Below, one piece after another: positions 21,341 to 30,641 of a DNA stretch of 64,000 bases (position 1 is its first letter; the number at the start of each line of letters is the position of its first letter). The notes under the pieces are model-generated. The model saw only the letters and a list, made by a program, of their open reading frames with translations. It made no database searches and was not told the origin of the DNA. Origin of the DNA: Melieria omissa (lineage: Eukaryota > Arthropoda > Insecta > Diptera > Ulidiidae); NCBI GenBank assembly GCA_963971225.1, contig OZ020269.1, positions 79,460,450 through 79,524,449 on the forward strand, read 5' to 3'. The position numbers were made by a program, and so were the translations under genes.

Positions 21341-22016
21341 ATTTGGATTCAATACGCAATTTCGGTGCAGCTGACAAGACGGTCGTTGTTGTTTGTTTTA
21401 AATAAGTTGTTTGTTTATTTGTTTGTTTGATGAAAACATATGAAATTGTTCAAACGCATTTCGGCGGCAGCTGATAAGACGGTCGTTGTTTTTTGTTATA
21501 AATAAGTTGTTTGTTTGAAGAAAACATATGTAAGTGTCAAAAACTCGAATAAAACAAAGAATTGAACTTACCTTAACATAACAACTAATCTTTCTTCTGC
21601 GCTGATAGGTGTTTTGTTAAAATTTGTCCACGTTTTGTATTAATCTATGCTTGATTTGTTGAAGTATATAATCAAAAGTGGACATTTGCATACGGAAATA
21701 TGCCTGGAACCTCTCAGGACTCTCGCGCAGTTGATTGTAAAGGTGGTGAAATTCACCATGAATTTTCCGTTCCTTGTTAATATTATGCACACTGTACCTT
21801 CTTATGTTTTCTTTGCTTTTTTTTATTATGTACCATATTTTTAATGCGTAATTTTCAGAAATTAAATCCATTTTTAAAGAAAACAGATAGATTGATAGAT
21901 AGAATAATTCTTTTGATTACTCTTGCAGCGCCGCCTCACTATATTTGCTTGACTCTTTGCTCACTCTACGCTTTGCTCGTCGCTTTGCTCGCCGCTCCAC
22001 TATGTTTTTAGCCTAA

Positions 22017-22236
22017 GTGTCCATCATTGTTGTAGTGAAATAAGTTTTTTCAACTTGGTATGAAATAATACTTTGATGAATATTAACAAAACAAAAATGT
22101 CACAAATTTTACATATATATTTGTAGTTTAGTGCGGTTTTGTGTCGTTCGTCCCACTGTTTCTAAAAAAAAAATTACATGTCGGCATAATTTCAGTGACG
22201 TCATGGCGTCACGTCAACTGTATGGAATTATATGTA
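22017..22236. repeat. 3'-terminal segment shared with the P-like element at 62.2 kb
   Basis: From about 22120 the segment TTTGTAGTTTAGTG ... GGCATAATTTCAGTGACGTC, ATG matches 62185-62258 in the same strand. At 62 kb it follows a P-like C-terminal coding region, so it is probably the downstream terminal region of that P-like family. The Harbinger element ends immediately to its left and the Tc1 element begins in its right part. Confidence 0.55.
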
Positions 22237-22479
22237 CACTCATGGACAAAATAATAGGTGTGAGCACTCTTATGTCAATATTTAGACTTTTTATTTCGAT
22301 GAGTAGCAGTAAAAACACAAAGAAAAGTATAAAAACTTGTAACATTTCGTTTTACACAAACGATTATTTATTCATTTTTTCAATATTGCTTGGACAAAAT
22401 AATAGGTGTAATAGAATAGGCAGCGAATTCACTACTAAGTTTTCAACTTACATTAATTTTTAAAATATAAACTTAGTAA

Positions 22480-23485
22480 CGGTACTGGTTTCCTGTATAA
22501 CCGCCATTATTTTGTAAAATTTTGCACACCCTTCTGGGCATAGAGGCTATTAAGTTTTGGCAGGTCTCCAATGGTATTTTATAACAAATATCCTGGACTT
22601 TCTGCCATAATTGGTTTTAGTTTTGGATATTAATTGTAGCCAATGGTTTTTCTAGATCACCCCCCACAAATTCTCAATGGGGTTTAGATCGAAGGACTGA
22701 CTTGGCCATGTCAATACTGCCACGTTATTGTCCTTGAACCAAACATTCAATTGCTTTGGTGTATGCTTGGGATCATTATCCTGCTGAAATTTCCAAATTA
22801 TTCACATGTTTTCTTCAGCATAGGGGAGCATAACGTTTTGCAAAATGTTTTTGTGTACCGTACTGATCATGGTGTCCTTTATTAGATAAATAGGACCTAC
22901 ACCCCTGCCAAGAAAAATAATCCTAAACCATGATGCTTCCCCGCCATGCTTTATGGTCTTCTTGGTGACGCGAATGTGGAATTCCTTGCCTTTTGGTCTT
23001 CGAACGTTCTTCCGCAATCATTGCAAAACAAATTAATTTTTGTTTCATCGCTCCAAAGGATGTTTCGCCACTTTTTTTCGCCCACAGGACCACACCATTC
23101 GTGATGGGTTGATCCAAATTCTTTTCTCATGGTTAAATGTCTTTTTCTAAGAAGAGGAATGTTTAGGGCTATTCAGGCAAATTTGGATCTGTCAACCTAA
23201 GCCGAATCGTTCTGGAACTGATCCGAAACGGCATATCAGCTAAAATTGCCTTTGACGCCTTGAAGGGATCCTGTTTGGCGAGCAAACCTATGCGTTGGTC
23301 ATCAGTTGCGCTAGTCAATTTAGGACGCCCACGTGTTTCCGCGCCGGATTTGAGCTTTAAAGCATTTGTAACAAACTTCTGAGACCAACACAATGCATTT
23401 GTAATAAATTTATTCGTTTTCCCAGGCTTCTCAGCTCTTTCACAATACGTCTTTCTTCTGGCGTGCAATGAGGTTTACGACCCAT
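22480..23485 (-). pseudogene. Tc1-type transposase, frameshifted
   Basis: ATG at the complement of 23483-23485 begins MGRKPHCTPEERR-like sequence. The paired helix-turn-helix half follows with frameshifts (RGRPKLTSATDDQRIGLLAK ... ISSRTIRLRL). The catalytic half contains WRGSIMV / HGG-S-M-like and [25 protein letters not shown] (second Asp), and a degraded [16 protein letters not shown] (third acidic residue), ending near 22480 with LIASMPRRVCKILQNNGG. All three catalytic regions can be traced but at least three frame changes prevent translation. Confidence 0.82.
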
Positions 23486-24409
23486 CTAAAAACGCAAAAA
23501 TGCGTTACATTTTATCACGAAATACATTTTTAACATATTAATTTTCGAGCCTTGGAAATTTATCGGTATATAGCACAGAGAAAACCAGCGAAGTAAAAGC
23601 AACGCTTCACACACCTATTTTTTTGTCCAACATATTTTTTCACTGAAAACACAAAACGCATGCGCACAGTCGAAATAAATTTTTATGATTGACAAACTCA
23701 GTGTAAATATAATTAAACATGTCGAAGGTGCTAGCAGATAACGGCAAAGTAGTTCTAAAAATACATTTTCCCCCGATAATTCGCAACATCTATCAATGGT
23801 ACCTTCACACTAGGGATCGCAATTTTTGGCCATTTTGCGATCCCGGGATTTTCGGGATTGAAAAGTCAAATCCCGGGATCCCGGGATTTAATCCCGGGAT
23901 TCAAATAACAAATTTTTTAAATAAAACAATTTTACCAAATTGCATAAATACTTGTTTATAATATATTTACCATAAAAATGGACACAGTTTAATCACATTT
24001 GGGGTAGTTTTAAAATTTTTTATCTTGAATTTAATCACATTGTAAGGCGGATTGTAAGGGAGGCAGTCGGTGTTGAGTCGTCGAAGTGGTTGGTTGTGCG
24101 CGGCACATCACCAAAATCCAGTTGTCATTTACAATCAGTTGTCAATTACATTCAAAATTGTCAGTTTAAATTTAAATCAAATAAATAAACATAGTCATCC
24201 TTGACAACATTTTGTTTAACTTAAAAGTTTTTCATTTGACATTTAACTTCAGTTTGATAACATTTAGTTTTATCCAAAAATGACACTTAAACATAACTTA
24301 TTGCTTTGCATCAAATGTATCATAAAGTACATATATACGCATATTTGATAAAAAAAAATAAAATAGTTAATTTGTTAGTACTTTTAGTTTTACTTTGATT
24401 ATTTCGATA

Positions 24410-26170
24410 AAAAAGTTATTTATTTATTTATTTATTTATTTCTTACGGCTACATTAAGCCTAGTTCATACACTACTAAAAATAGGATATTATATTATATA
24501 ACAATACTAATATTCCTACTTAACAGTTACCTAATATTTAAAGTTTTACAGTAATTAAAAAGATTTCGTTTAAACATATTTTTATCACCGTTTTTAAGTT
24601 CTTCAGGCAAATTATTAAAACACTTAAGGCCTTTATAGAAAAGACTATTTTTATCAGATTCGGTTCTAAAAAATGGTAGCTTAAAATTATGTTTATTTCG
24701 AGTGTTCACATTATGTGTATTACTGATTAAAACTAAATTAGTGCTTAGGTATTCAGGTAATAAGCCATTTTTGAGATTATTTATAAACTTCATTGTATAG
24801 AAAAATATTTGCTGCCTAACACTAAGCCAATTAAGGGAATGTAACATGTTCACTACCGAAGCATCATACCTCATTTTAAGGATAAAACGCATTGCCTTGT
24901 TCTGCATTTTTTGCAATTTATTAATTTGAGAGTCTTTCATAATGAAAAATATTGTGGGGCAATAGATAAAGTGTGGCTCGATTATCGATCTATATACCAT
25001 GATTTTGTATTTTTTACTTAAAAATTTACACGTTCGTTTCATAAACCAAATTTTTTTTGCAATTTTTCCCAAAGTGTAATCAATGTGATCGTTAAATTTT
25101 AATGTTTCGTCGATCTGAATGCCCAGATATTTTATTTTATGAACTTTTTCTATTTCGATGTTATTAATTTTTATATTTTTCAATACTAAGTTATTATTTC
25201 GTGAAATGACCATATATTTAGTTTTATCAATGTTTAATTTTAATCTGTTAGTACACAGCCACATATACAGAGAATCCAAGTCCAATTGCAACTTATGTTG
25301 AATTTCATCTATATTAGTCCCACTAATCATAATTAAAGCATCATCAGCAAATAGTTTGATCGTGCTATAATGAAGCACAGATACAATATCATTGATGTAT
25401 ATATTAAACAAAATAGGAGCCAACACAGAACCTTGAGGCAACCCAATTTTGACATCAATTTCCCTGGAAACCGACGACCCAATTACCACACGCTGCTTGC
25501 GGTTTGTTAGAAAACTTTTGAACCAATCTAGCTCGACATTTTTAATCCCAATATTAAATAATTTGGTTAAAAGTATTTCTTGATCAATCGTCTCAAAAGC
25601 TCTCTTTAGATCAACGAATACGGCAAAAGTAGATTTCTTATCGTTTAGCTGTTCCTTCCAATTAGCTAAAACCAAATTCAACGCAGTTTCACATGAGTGT
25701 TTGTTTCTAAATCCTGATTGTTGTTGTATAAGAATATTATTACTTTCTAAATATTGCACAATTTGATTTTTTACAACAGTCTCAAGAATCTTCTCATCAC
25801 ACGGCAAAGTATTTATCGGTCTCAACTCTTCAGCTTTTATAGTATTTTTAACCTTTTCAATTGGAACTATTACTGACGTTTTCCAAATATTTGGAACAAC
25901 GCCTCTGGCCAGACTTTCGTTAATAACTTGTGCAAAAAAATAACCCATGTATATGCTTGAATCCTTAACAACACCTTCCGAGAGCAACTTTTTCCCCCCT
26001 ATTTTATATTTGAAATTCTTTTTGACTATTTCTTCAATCTCATCTGCTGATACCTGACTAAATTTAAAAGGTGAGTTGCCTTGAATCGGTACGGGGATAT
26101 CCCTGCCTATTACTGTCTCGATACTGTTTTTTATTTCAGTTATACTGTCAACAAAGAATTCGTTGTGATT
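24410..26170 (-). mobile_element. 5'-truncated Jockey/CR1-type non-LTR retrotransposon
   Basis: The minus strand encodes most of a reverse transcriptase and a C-terminal tail, ending at 24527, followed by a 3' UTR and a tail of (TAAA)n repeats at about 24412-24442. The upstream endonuclease and ORF1 are missing, as is usual for 5'-truncated copies. It sits inside the hAT element. The 5' junction is placed near 26170 because hAT-like sequence gives way to RT-like sequence there; a target duplication could not be identified by eye. Confidence 0.8.
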
Positions 26171-26329
26171 AACTAAAAACTGAGATCTTAAAAATACTAA
26201 GGCATTACATGTTTTGCCCTCTAATCTAGAGCGAAATTTATTGCAAATAAACCCTGCTGAGAGAAAACATCTTTCAGATTCAACACTTGCTGGTTGAATG
26301 CTTAGTAAATAATTATAAGCCTTTTGCAA
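24527..26329 (-). CDS. Chimeric ORF: hAT dimerisation domain fused to reverse transcriptase
   Basis: A single uninterrupted frame of about 600 codons. Residues 1-50 or so (LSIQPASVESERCFLSAGFI, then RSRLEGKTCNALVFLRS) are the C-terminal hAT dimerisation motif. From about residue 55 the protein is a non-LTR reverse transcriptase: LRPINTLPCDEKILE, QQQSGFRNKHSCETAL, AVFVDLKRAFETIDQEIL, GLPQGSVLAPILFNIYINDI and the catalytic box LFADDALI (F/Y-A-D-D), then a thumb and C-terminal region. No ATG lies at the start; the frame enters from the degraded hAT side. The fusion arose because the retrotransposon landed in frame in the hAT gene. It is probably not a working gene, but the RT portion has no stop, which suggests a recent insertion. 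Confidence 0.8.
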   Translation of the reverse strand: MQKAYNYLLSIQPASVESERCFLSAGFICNKFRSRLEGKTCNALVFLRSQFLVNHNEFFVDSITEIKNSIETVIGRDIPVPIQGNSPFKFSQVSADEIEEIVKKNFKYKIGGKKLLSEGVVKDSSIYMGYFFAQVINESLARGVVPNIWKTSVIVPIEKVKNTIKAEELRPINTLPCDEKILETVVKNQIVQYLESNNILIQQQSGFRNKHSCETALNLVLANWKEQLNDKKSTFAVFVDLKRAFETIDQEILLTKLFNIGIKNVELDWFKSFLTNRKQRVVIGSSVSREIDVKIGLPQGSVLAPILFNIYINDIVSVLHYSTIKLFADDALIMISGTNIDEIQHKLQLDLDSLYMWLCTNRLKLNIDKTKYMVISRNNNLVLKNIKINNIEIEKVHKIKYLGIQIDETLKFNDHIDYTLGKIAKKIWFMKRTCKFLSKKYKIMVYRSIIEPHFIYCPTIFFIMKDSQINKLQKMQNKAMRFILKMRYDASVVNMLHSLNWLSVRQQIFFYTMKFINNLKNGLLPEYLSTNLVLISNTHNVNTRNKHNFKLPFFRTESDKNSLFYKGLKCFNNLPEELKNGDKNMFKRNLFNYCKTLNIR

Positions 26330-26814
26330 AAGACGCCCTCTATCCCCTCCCTCCTCCTTCAGATAAGAAATCGGGTTTTTGTGCTTTTAAATTTATTTCA
26401 TTTGAACTTTGAAGCATCTTTTGCAATCCCGAAAATCCCGGGATTAAAAGATTTGAATCCCGGGATTTTCGGGACTGGAAAAAGTCCGGGATCCCGGGAT
26501 CCCGGGATCCCGGGATCCCGGGATTGCGATGCCTACTTCACACCTATTATTTTGTCCATGAGTGTATGTATGCATATGTATATTATCGGGTAGCGCATTA
26601 TAGATATGTAACGTAAATTTTTAAGATGAGAATTACAAGAATCGCACAAGTGCGCTCTTGGCATGCAATGGCAAAACCTCCAAGTGTGAAAGAAAAACAT
26701 ATACATATTCGGATTCGGCGTTAAACTGTAGGTCCCTCCCTCCCTTTCTCCATCCGTTTGAAATGTGTGTTGTATCACATGTTGGGAAAAAAAGTGTTGC
26801 AAACACATTTTAAA

Positions 26815-26900
26815 CGGGTGGATTTTGTGGTATCACAACGGGCCCATAGGCCTAAATGTGTCTCATACAGAGGCAGCCTCTAAACCAACCAACCAACATA
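26815..26900 (+). repeat. Non-LTR 3' UTR remnant (R1-like)
   Basis: TTGTGGTATCACAACGGGCC followed by CCTAAATGTGTCTC is shared with 36520-36565, where it follows an R1-like RT fragment. It is the short 3' end of the same kind of element. Confidence 0.5.
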
Positions 26901-27312
26901 CAGGGATTTGCAAAAAAAGGACTGAACTGAACATCACTTGTAATTTTTGGACCTCACGAATAAGTAGGCCGGTTTCGAAATTGTTGTCGAGAGAAAATTT
27001 TTTCAAAATTACTTCAGCAATCTTACGACAGTGTTTTCGTTGACTACTTTTGTGGCCCTATTTCATTTAATGTTATAATCATGGACGTTTTTTGGAGTTC
27101 AAATTCCAACCAACCAGTTCCAGTCGACACAAATATTGCTTGCCACACAAAATACTTTGCTTTTGCATCTGGAAGAATTTCATCTCTAAACCTCGTGTAG
27201 TGAAATTATGTTCGACATAATAAGACAGATAAAACGATGCGGCTTTACCATTATTGCAGTGTTCAGAGATTTAGGAGTCAGTTGCGACAGCCCTTGGTAT
27301 GTTGAATAAATG

Positions 27313-27590
27313 ATTACTTACTTACTTATTTGGCCATAACAACCCGTTAACGGGTTACGGCCTGCCGCAAAACCTCTCTTCAGGCGCCTCTGCTTCGCGC
27401 GCGCCTTCTCCAGTTGGCCACACCAAGAGATACCAGGGCCTCTTCCACTTGGTCCTTCCATCGGATACACGGCCTCCCTCTTCGCCGTCGACCTCCAACC
27501 ATCGCATCGAACACCTTTTTCGCCGGAGCTTCGTCGTCCATGCGGCAGACATGACCGATCCAGCGTAGCCGCTGGCTATTACTAGGTATT
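27313..27590 (-). mobile_element. 3' fragment of a non-LTR retrotransposon with (GTAA)n tail
   Basis: Minus-strand sequence ending in (GTAA)n at about 27313-27330. It is closely related over its whole length to 59965-60240 (shared ACAACCCGTTA-CGGGT, CGGCCTGCCGCAAAAC, CGCGCCTTCTCCAGTTGG). The minus strand gives the C-terminus of a reverse transcriptase ORF (RWKDQVEEALVSL-type and RGAWREVL-type motifs, degraded). Confidence 0.75.
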
Positions 27591-29339
27591 ACTTTATAAT
27601 ACTATCACTTCATAATATTTTTTTATACCGGTTTATATGTGTCACGACCACAACATTTTTGAATTTTCCGATGAGCTCATCTAAGTTGGTAAAAAAAAAC
27701 ACTTTTTAGATCACGGGTTTCTTATCAATGGCAAAGTAGTCAAGAAGGACATTATGGTACATTTCTTGTCGCTCACTTCATCAGATTTAAGAATTACACA
27801 TAAAATAACGAAATTAACGTTGCGGGGGCCGAACGTCAAAAACTGAGTTTAGCAGCTAAGCTATTCTCACATACAGTGGCGATGGCTATACAAAGAGTTG
27901 CTAGCCTGAGAGGTTTGAGTGGTGAAAATTGGAGTGAATGCTCGCAACTATTCAAAATTGTAAGGGCATCTTTCATGGTCTTAACTCTTCAATTCTCAGT
28001 GTCACCTGTAGGTGCCAGATGCTTAATATTTTTTTCCACTTGTATAGCAAAGTCAATTAGTAGTACTTGTTTATTTAATTTTCCTAGCAACACTAGCGAA
28101 ACGTCATTTGTCAAATTTATTCATTTGTTCCACACGTAATTAAAGCATTGCGAGTTTGTATGGTTTCTTTCAATATAAAAACGAGGGTAGTTTAAAAATT
28201 TTTTATGTATTTTTGTGTCTTATCCAAACGTATCTAAGCTATTTTATTTAAAAAGAAAATTTTCTTTTTCTCTATTTTGGACATGGGAATTGAAGGGTTA
28301 ATTCAATTATAATACATAAACACGTCAACATTTTATAGTAGATCGATTACGTGCTTAACGTACGAGTGCCAAAAGATGGGTGTCGTGAGCGACATTTTGC
28401 TTATGGTTTAGCATTGGAGAAGCAAAATTCAATTATTGACCAGATGACGCTTATGATGACGGAAGTACGCGTTGTAAACGTAACAACGATTGTACCATTT
28501 GAAAAGGGTAGGGAGATTGCACTAATTATCGGCCACCCTCTAGTAACCGGCCACTTTTTCCGTTTTGCTTTTAAAATAAGAAAACGGTTCAATTTGCTCC
28601 ATATTTGAAAATATCATTTAAAACTATGAAGTTTAGCAGTAGTAAAGCATTAATAGACCATGAAGACTAAATTTTTTATAAACAAAACTTCATAAGCGAA
28701 TTGATGAGCTAGTGTGCGGACGCGCTATTTCTACATTTTTGGTTAAAGCACATGCGGTGAATAAATGTAAGTTTAATATGATTTTTACAAGAAAAGTGCC
28801 GTGATAAGTGTTTGTAAAATACAAATCGTAGGTATTATACAAACACTGCCTTGCGTTAGCTTTATGCAGAGTTACGCCGAAACTATGGACTGAACTACTA
28901 CTACCTTACAGGCTAAACCAGGACGTAATTGAAACCACTTGCCACTTGTATCCGCTTGCTCTGGTTTCTCAAGCTATAATCAAGAAATACTCTTAAACAA
29001 AGGAAACATGACAGTAGACAACACTCCTGACCTCGAAGTCATAAGCTGCGTTTACACTGTAGCGACACTTCGGTAGAGCTCTACCTACTCTCGAACTCTC
29101 GTCTATCAAAAGTGTTTATATTATAGAGGATTTCTATGTAGAGTTCCTGTAGATAAATTTCATGTAGAGCTCTGCGATGAACTGTATTCGACGTGTATAA
29201 TAAAACATTTTTTCCTGCCTCCTGGACTGTAGAGCAAAATTGAATTGTGAAACATTATCAAATTCTTCGGAACAAAAAACATTTTGAAAAAATGACTGCG
29301 CGCCAGAAGCAAGCAGCAGCTGCGGCTGCATGAAAAATC
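27591..29339. other. Unassigned intergenic stretch
   Basis: Mostly AT-rich. Several short open frames have no recognisable motif, and no terminal repeat pair was found. Confidence 0.3.
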
Positions 29340-30135
29340 AGGAATGCTGGGTGCGAAACTGAATCACGAAACGCATTTTGAAATCATTTACTCTAAGTCC
29401 GCCCACAAATGTTCAATTGGACTTAGGTCTGGACTTTGCGCTGGCCACTCCATTTACATTTTGTGTTGCAAACCAATCTTTGGCCAGGCGAGATGTGTTT
29501 CGGAAAGTTATCTTGTTGGAAAGTGACTCCAAGAGAGATGACTTGTTGTGCATAGGGACGCATTTGATTGGACAGTATATGTATTTTTTCCATCCATGTT
29601 TCCTTTCATGAGGTATATGGGCCCATCCAAAGCAGCCCCACAACATAATGCTTCCCTCTCCATGCTTCAAAATATTCGGCGTGTATCTGGTGTCATACGC
29701 ACGGTTGCCAGGACAGCGACATACTCCTTTCCATCCGATACAACTAGGTTTATCTTGGTTTCGTCACTAAAAAGTAGGTTACGCCACTTCGATTGGTTTA
29801 AGTAAGTGTTTTTTTGTGAACTTGAGTCGTTCTTTGACATTTCGACGCATCATTGGCACCTTACTCACCATCCGGACGTACAAATTAGACCCTCGTAGCC
29901 TTCTGCGAATAGTGGAGCTGTTAACTTCTGCACCACACTCGAGCCCAATTACTTTTGAGACTTGTCTCTTTTATCGCTTTTATTATTCGTCTATCCATTT
30001 TTTCATTGGTTTGCTTTTTTCGGCCTCGTGTTTCTGGTTTTTGGGTCCAGTTTACGGCGTTTTGGATTTTGCACAGAGATTTCTTAAAGAAAGAAGAAAT
30101 AAAACTCAGTGCAAGTATTTCAAAGCATATTTGAA
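29340..30135 (-). pseudogene. Tc1-type transposase remnant
   Basis: On the minus strand, RGRKKQTNEKMDRRIIKAIK (about 30040-29980) is the helix-turn-helix linker. KHGEGSIMLWGCFG (about 29670-29630) contains the region around the first-to-second catalytic Asp, TSRLAKDWFATQN lies near 29480, and WPAQSPDLSPIEHLWADLE (about 29445-29390, in another frame) holds the final acidic residue. Frameshifts separate the pieces. The LTR retrotransposon at 30141 is inserted just upstream of it. Confidence 0.8.
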
Positions 30136-30140
30136 AGTAT

Positions 30141-30573
30141 TGATACGATGAGAGATTCTGTGCCGCACTGTACATGAATGCCTTTCTCCGCACGAATGTT
30201 TTCCAAGCATACTTTTAGGCATGCACTGTGAAGTACAGCAAAACTGTTATAAATTCGCTTGGTATAGTCCGATATGGCAAGGATGGTTCTCGAAATGGGC
30301 TGTGCGAGAATGGTCGAGCGCTTTCCAATTAGAAGTTGCAAGAAACTTCGGCGCGATAAGAAAAGTGGTATAAAAGCAGCAGTGGCAGCGCAAGGGGTCG
30401 AGTCTGCGTTGAGCAAGCAATGGGGAAACATGCAATAGTAGTAGTGTAAAGTAGAACAAGTGCAAATTTATAAATAAAGCGATTGTTAGTTTTGACTACG
30501 TTGCGCTGGATAACTGAAGTTGTTTTATTTTCAAAACCAATCCAAACGAACCTGTGAAGTAATTTTCGTAACA
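30141..30573 (+). repeat. Left LTR
   Basis: A TATA box (TATAAAAG at 30369-30376) lies upstream of a probable transcription start, and a polyadenylation signal AATAAA lies at 30473-30478, giving a U3-R-U5 order. The LTR ends ...TTTTCGTAACA at 30573. Confidence 0.92.
30369..30376 (+). promoter_or_regulatory. TATA box in left LTR
   Basis: TATAAAAG precedes GCAGCAGTGGCAGC and the Gag ORF by about 270 bp. The same motif is at 33089-33096 in the right LTR, where it could drive transcription into flanking DNA. Confidence 0.65.
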
Positions 30574-30641
30574 TTTGGTGTCAGAAATTGAGGATTGTGT
30601 TACTGAAGATAAAAATAAAATAAAATTATAAAAACGCAGAC

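Larger units (their letters stand above)
17600..21871 (-). pseudogene. Harbinger DDE_4 transposase, interrupted by a Helitron
   Basis: Minus-strand exon 1 starts near 21871 and encodes GEFHHLYNQLRESPERFQAY, then FRMQMSTFDYILQQI, with a frameshift near 21617 before TPISAEERLVVMLR. It ends at 21572 with a GTAAGT donor. Exon 2 begins at 20499 (acceptor TATAG) with YLATGSSFRTLAFTFRMGAT, then NFPNCLGSIDGKHVRIKCPA. At the next codons the Helitron (18107-20243) intervenes. Coding resumes at 18106 with FYNYKHFYSVVL, a stop, AVADADYKFITIDVGGYGKQ, and finally VPYVFIGDEAYPLLTHLLKS, RLSRARRTVECAFGIINAKF and AICVLHNT to about 17640. The DDE triad regions (LGSIDGKH, DVGGYGKQSDGG, and the ECAFG block) are visible. 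Stops, frameshifts and the Helitron inactivate it. Confidence 0.85.
15741..22013. mobile_element. PIF/Harbinger element carrying MADF and DDE genes
   Basis: Terminal inverted repeats GGCTAAAAACATAGTGGAGC (15741) and its complement ending at 22013 are flanked by TAA on both sides (15738-15740, 22014-22016), the classic 3-bp Harbinger duplication. Subterminal GCGAGCAAAGCGACGA-type repeats occur inside both ends. It encodes a MADF DNA-binding protein on the plus strand and a DDE transposase on the minus strand, the two-gene layout of this superfamily. Later insertions and rearranged copies (16560-17403, 18107-20243, 21057-21340) have enlarged it to 6.3 kb. Confidence 0.88.
23811..26535 (-). mobile_element. 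hAT element with 8-bp target duplication
   Basis: The ends TAGGGATCGCAA (23811) and TTGCGATGCCTA (to 26535) are imperfect inverted repeats. They are flanked by a perfect 8-bp duplication CTTCACAC (23803-23810, 26536-26543). Both subterminal regions are packed with CCCGGGA / TCCCGGG motifs (23840-23900 and 26425-26525), giving runs of GATCCCGG. What is left of its minus-strand transposase is the C-terminal dimerisation region near 26330-26180. A non-LTR retrotransposon fills the middle. Confidence 0.88.
22237..26564 (-). mobile_element. Tc1/mariner element with IR/DR ends, host to nested insertions
   Basis: Ends CACTCATGGACAAAATAATA (22237) and the complement ending at 26564 are flanked by TA (22235-22236, 26565-26566). 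A second, inner pair of the same motif (GGACAAAATAATAGGTGTAA at about 22393; CACCTATTTTTTTGTCCAAC at about 23613) gives the double-repeat IR/DR arrangement known from several Tc1-like elements. The minus-strand transposase lies between the inner repeats. The right arm is split by the hAT element at 23811-26535, which leaves only about 29 bp of the Tc1 element on its far side. Confidence 0.85.

Noticed and set aside
24527..26329. The 600-codon ORF as a novel host gene
   Set aside because: It starts in a degraded hAT gene without an ATG and is flanked by transposon boundaries and a retrotransposon tail.
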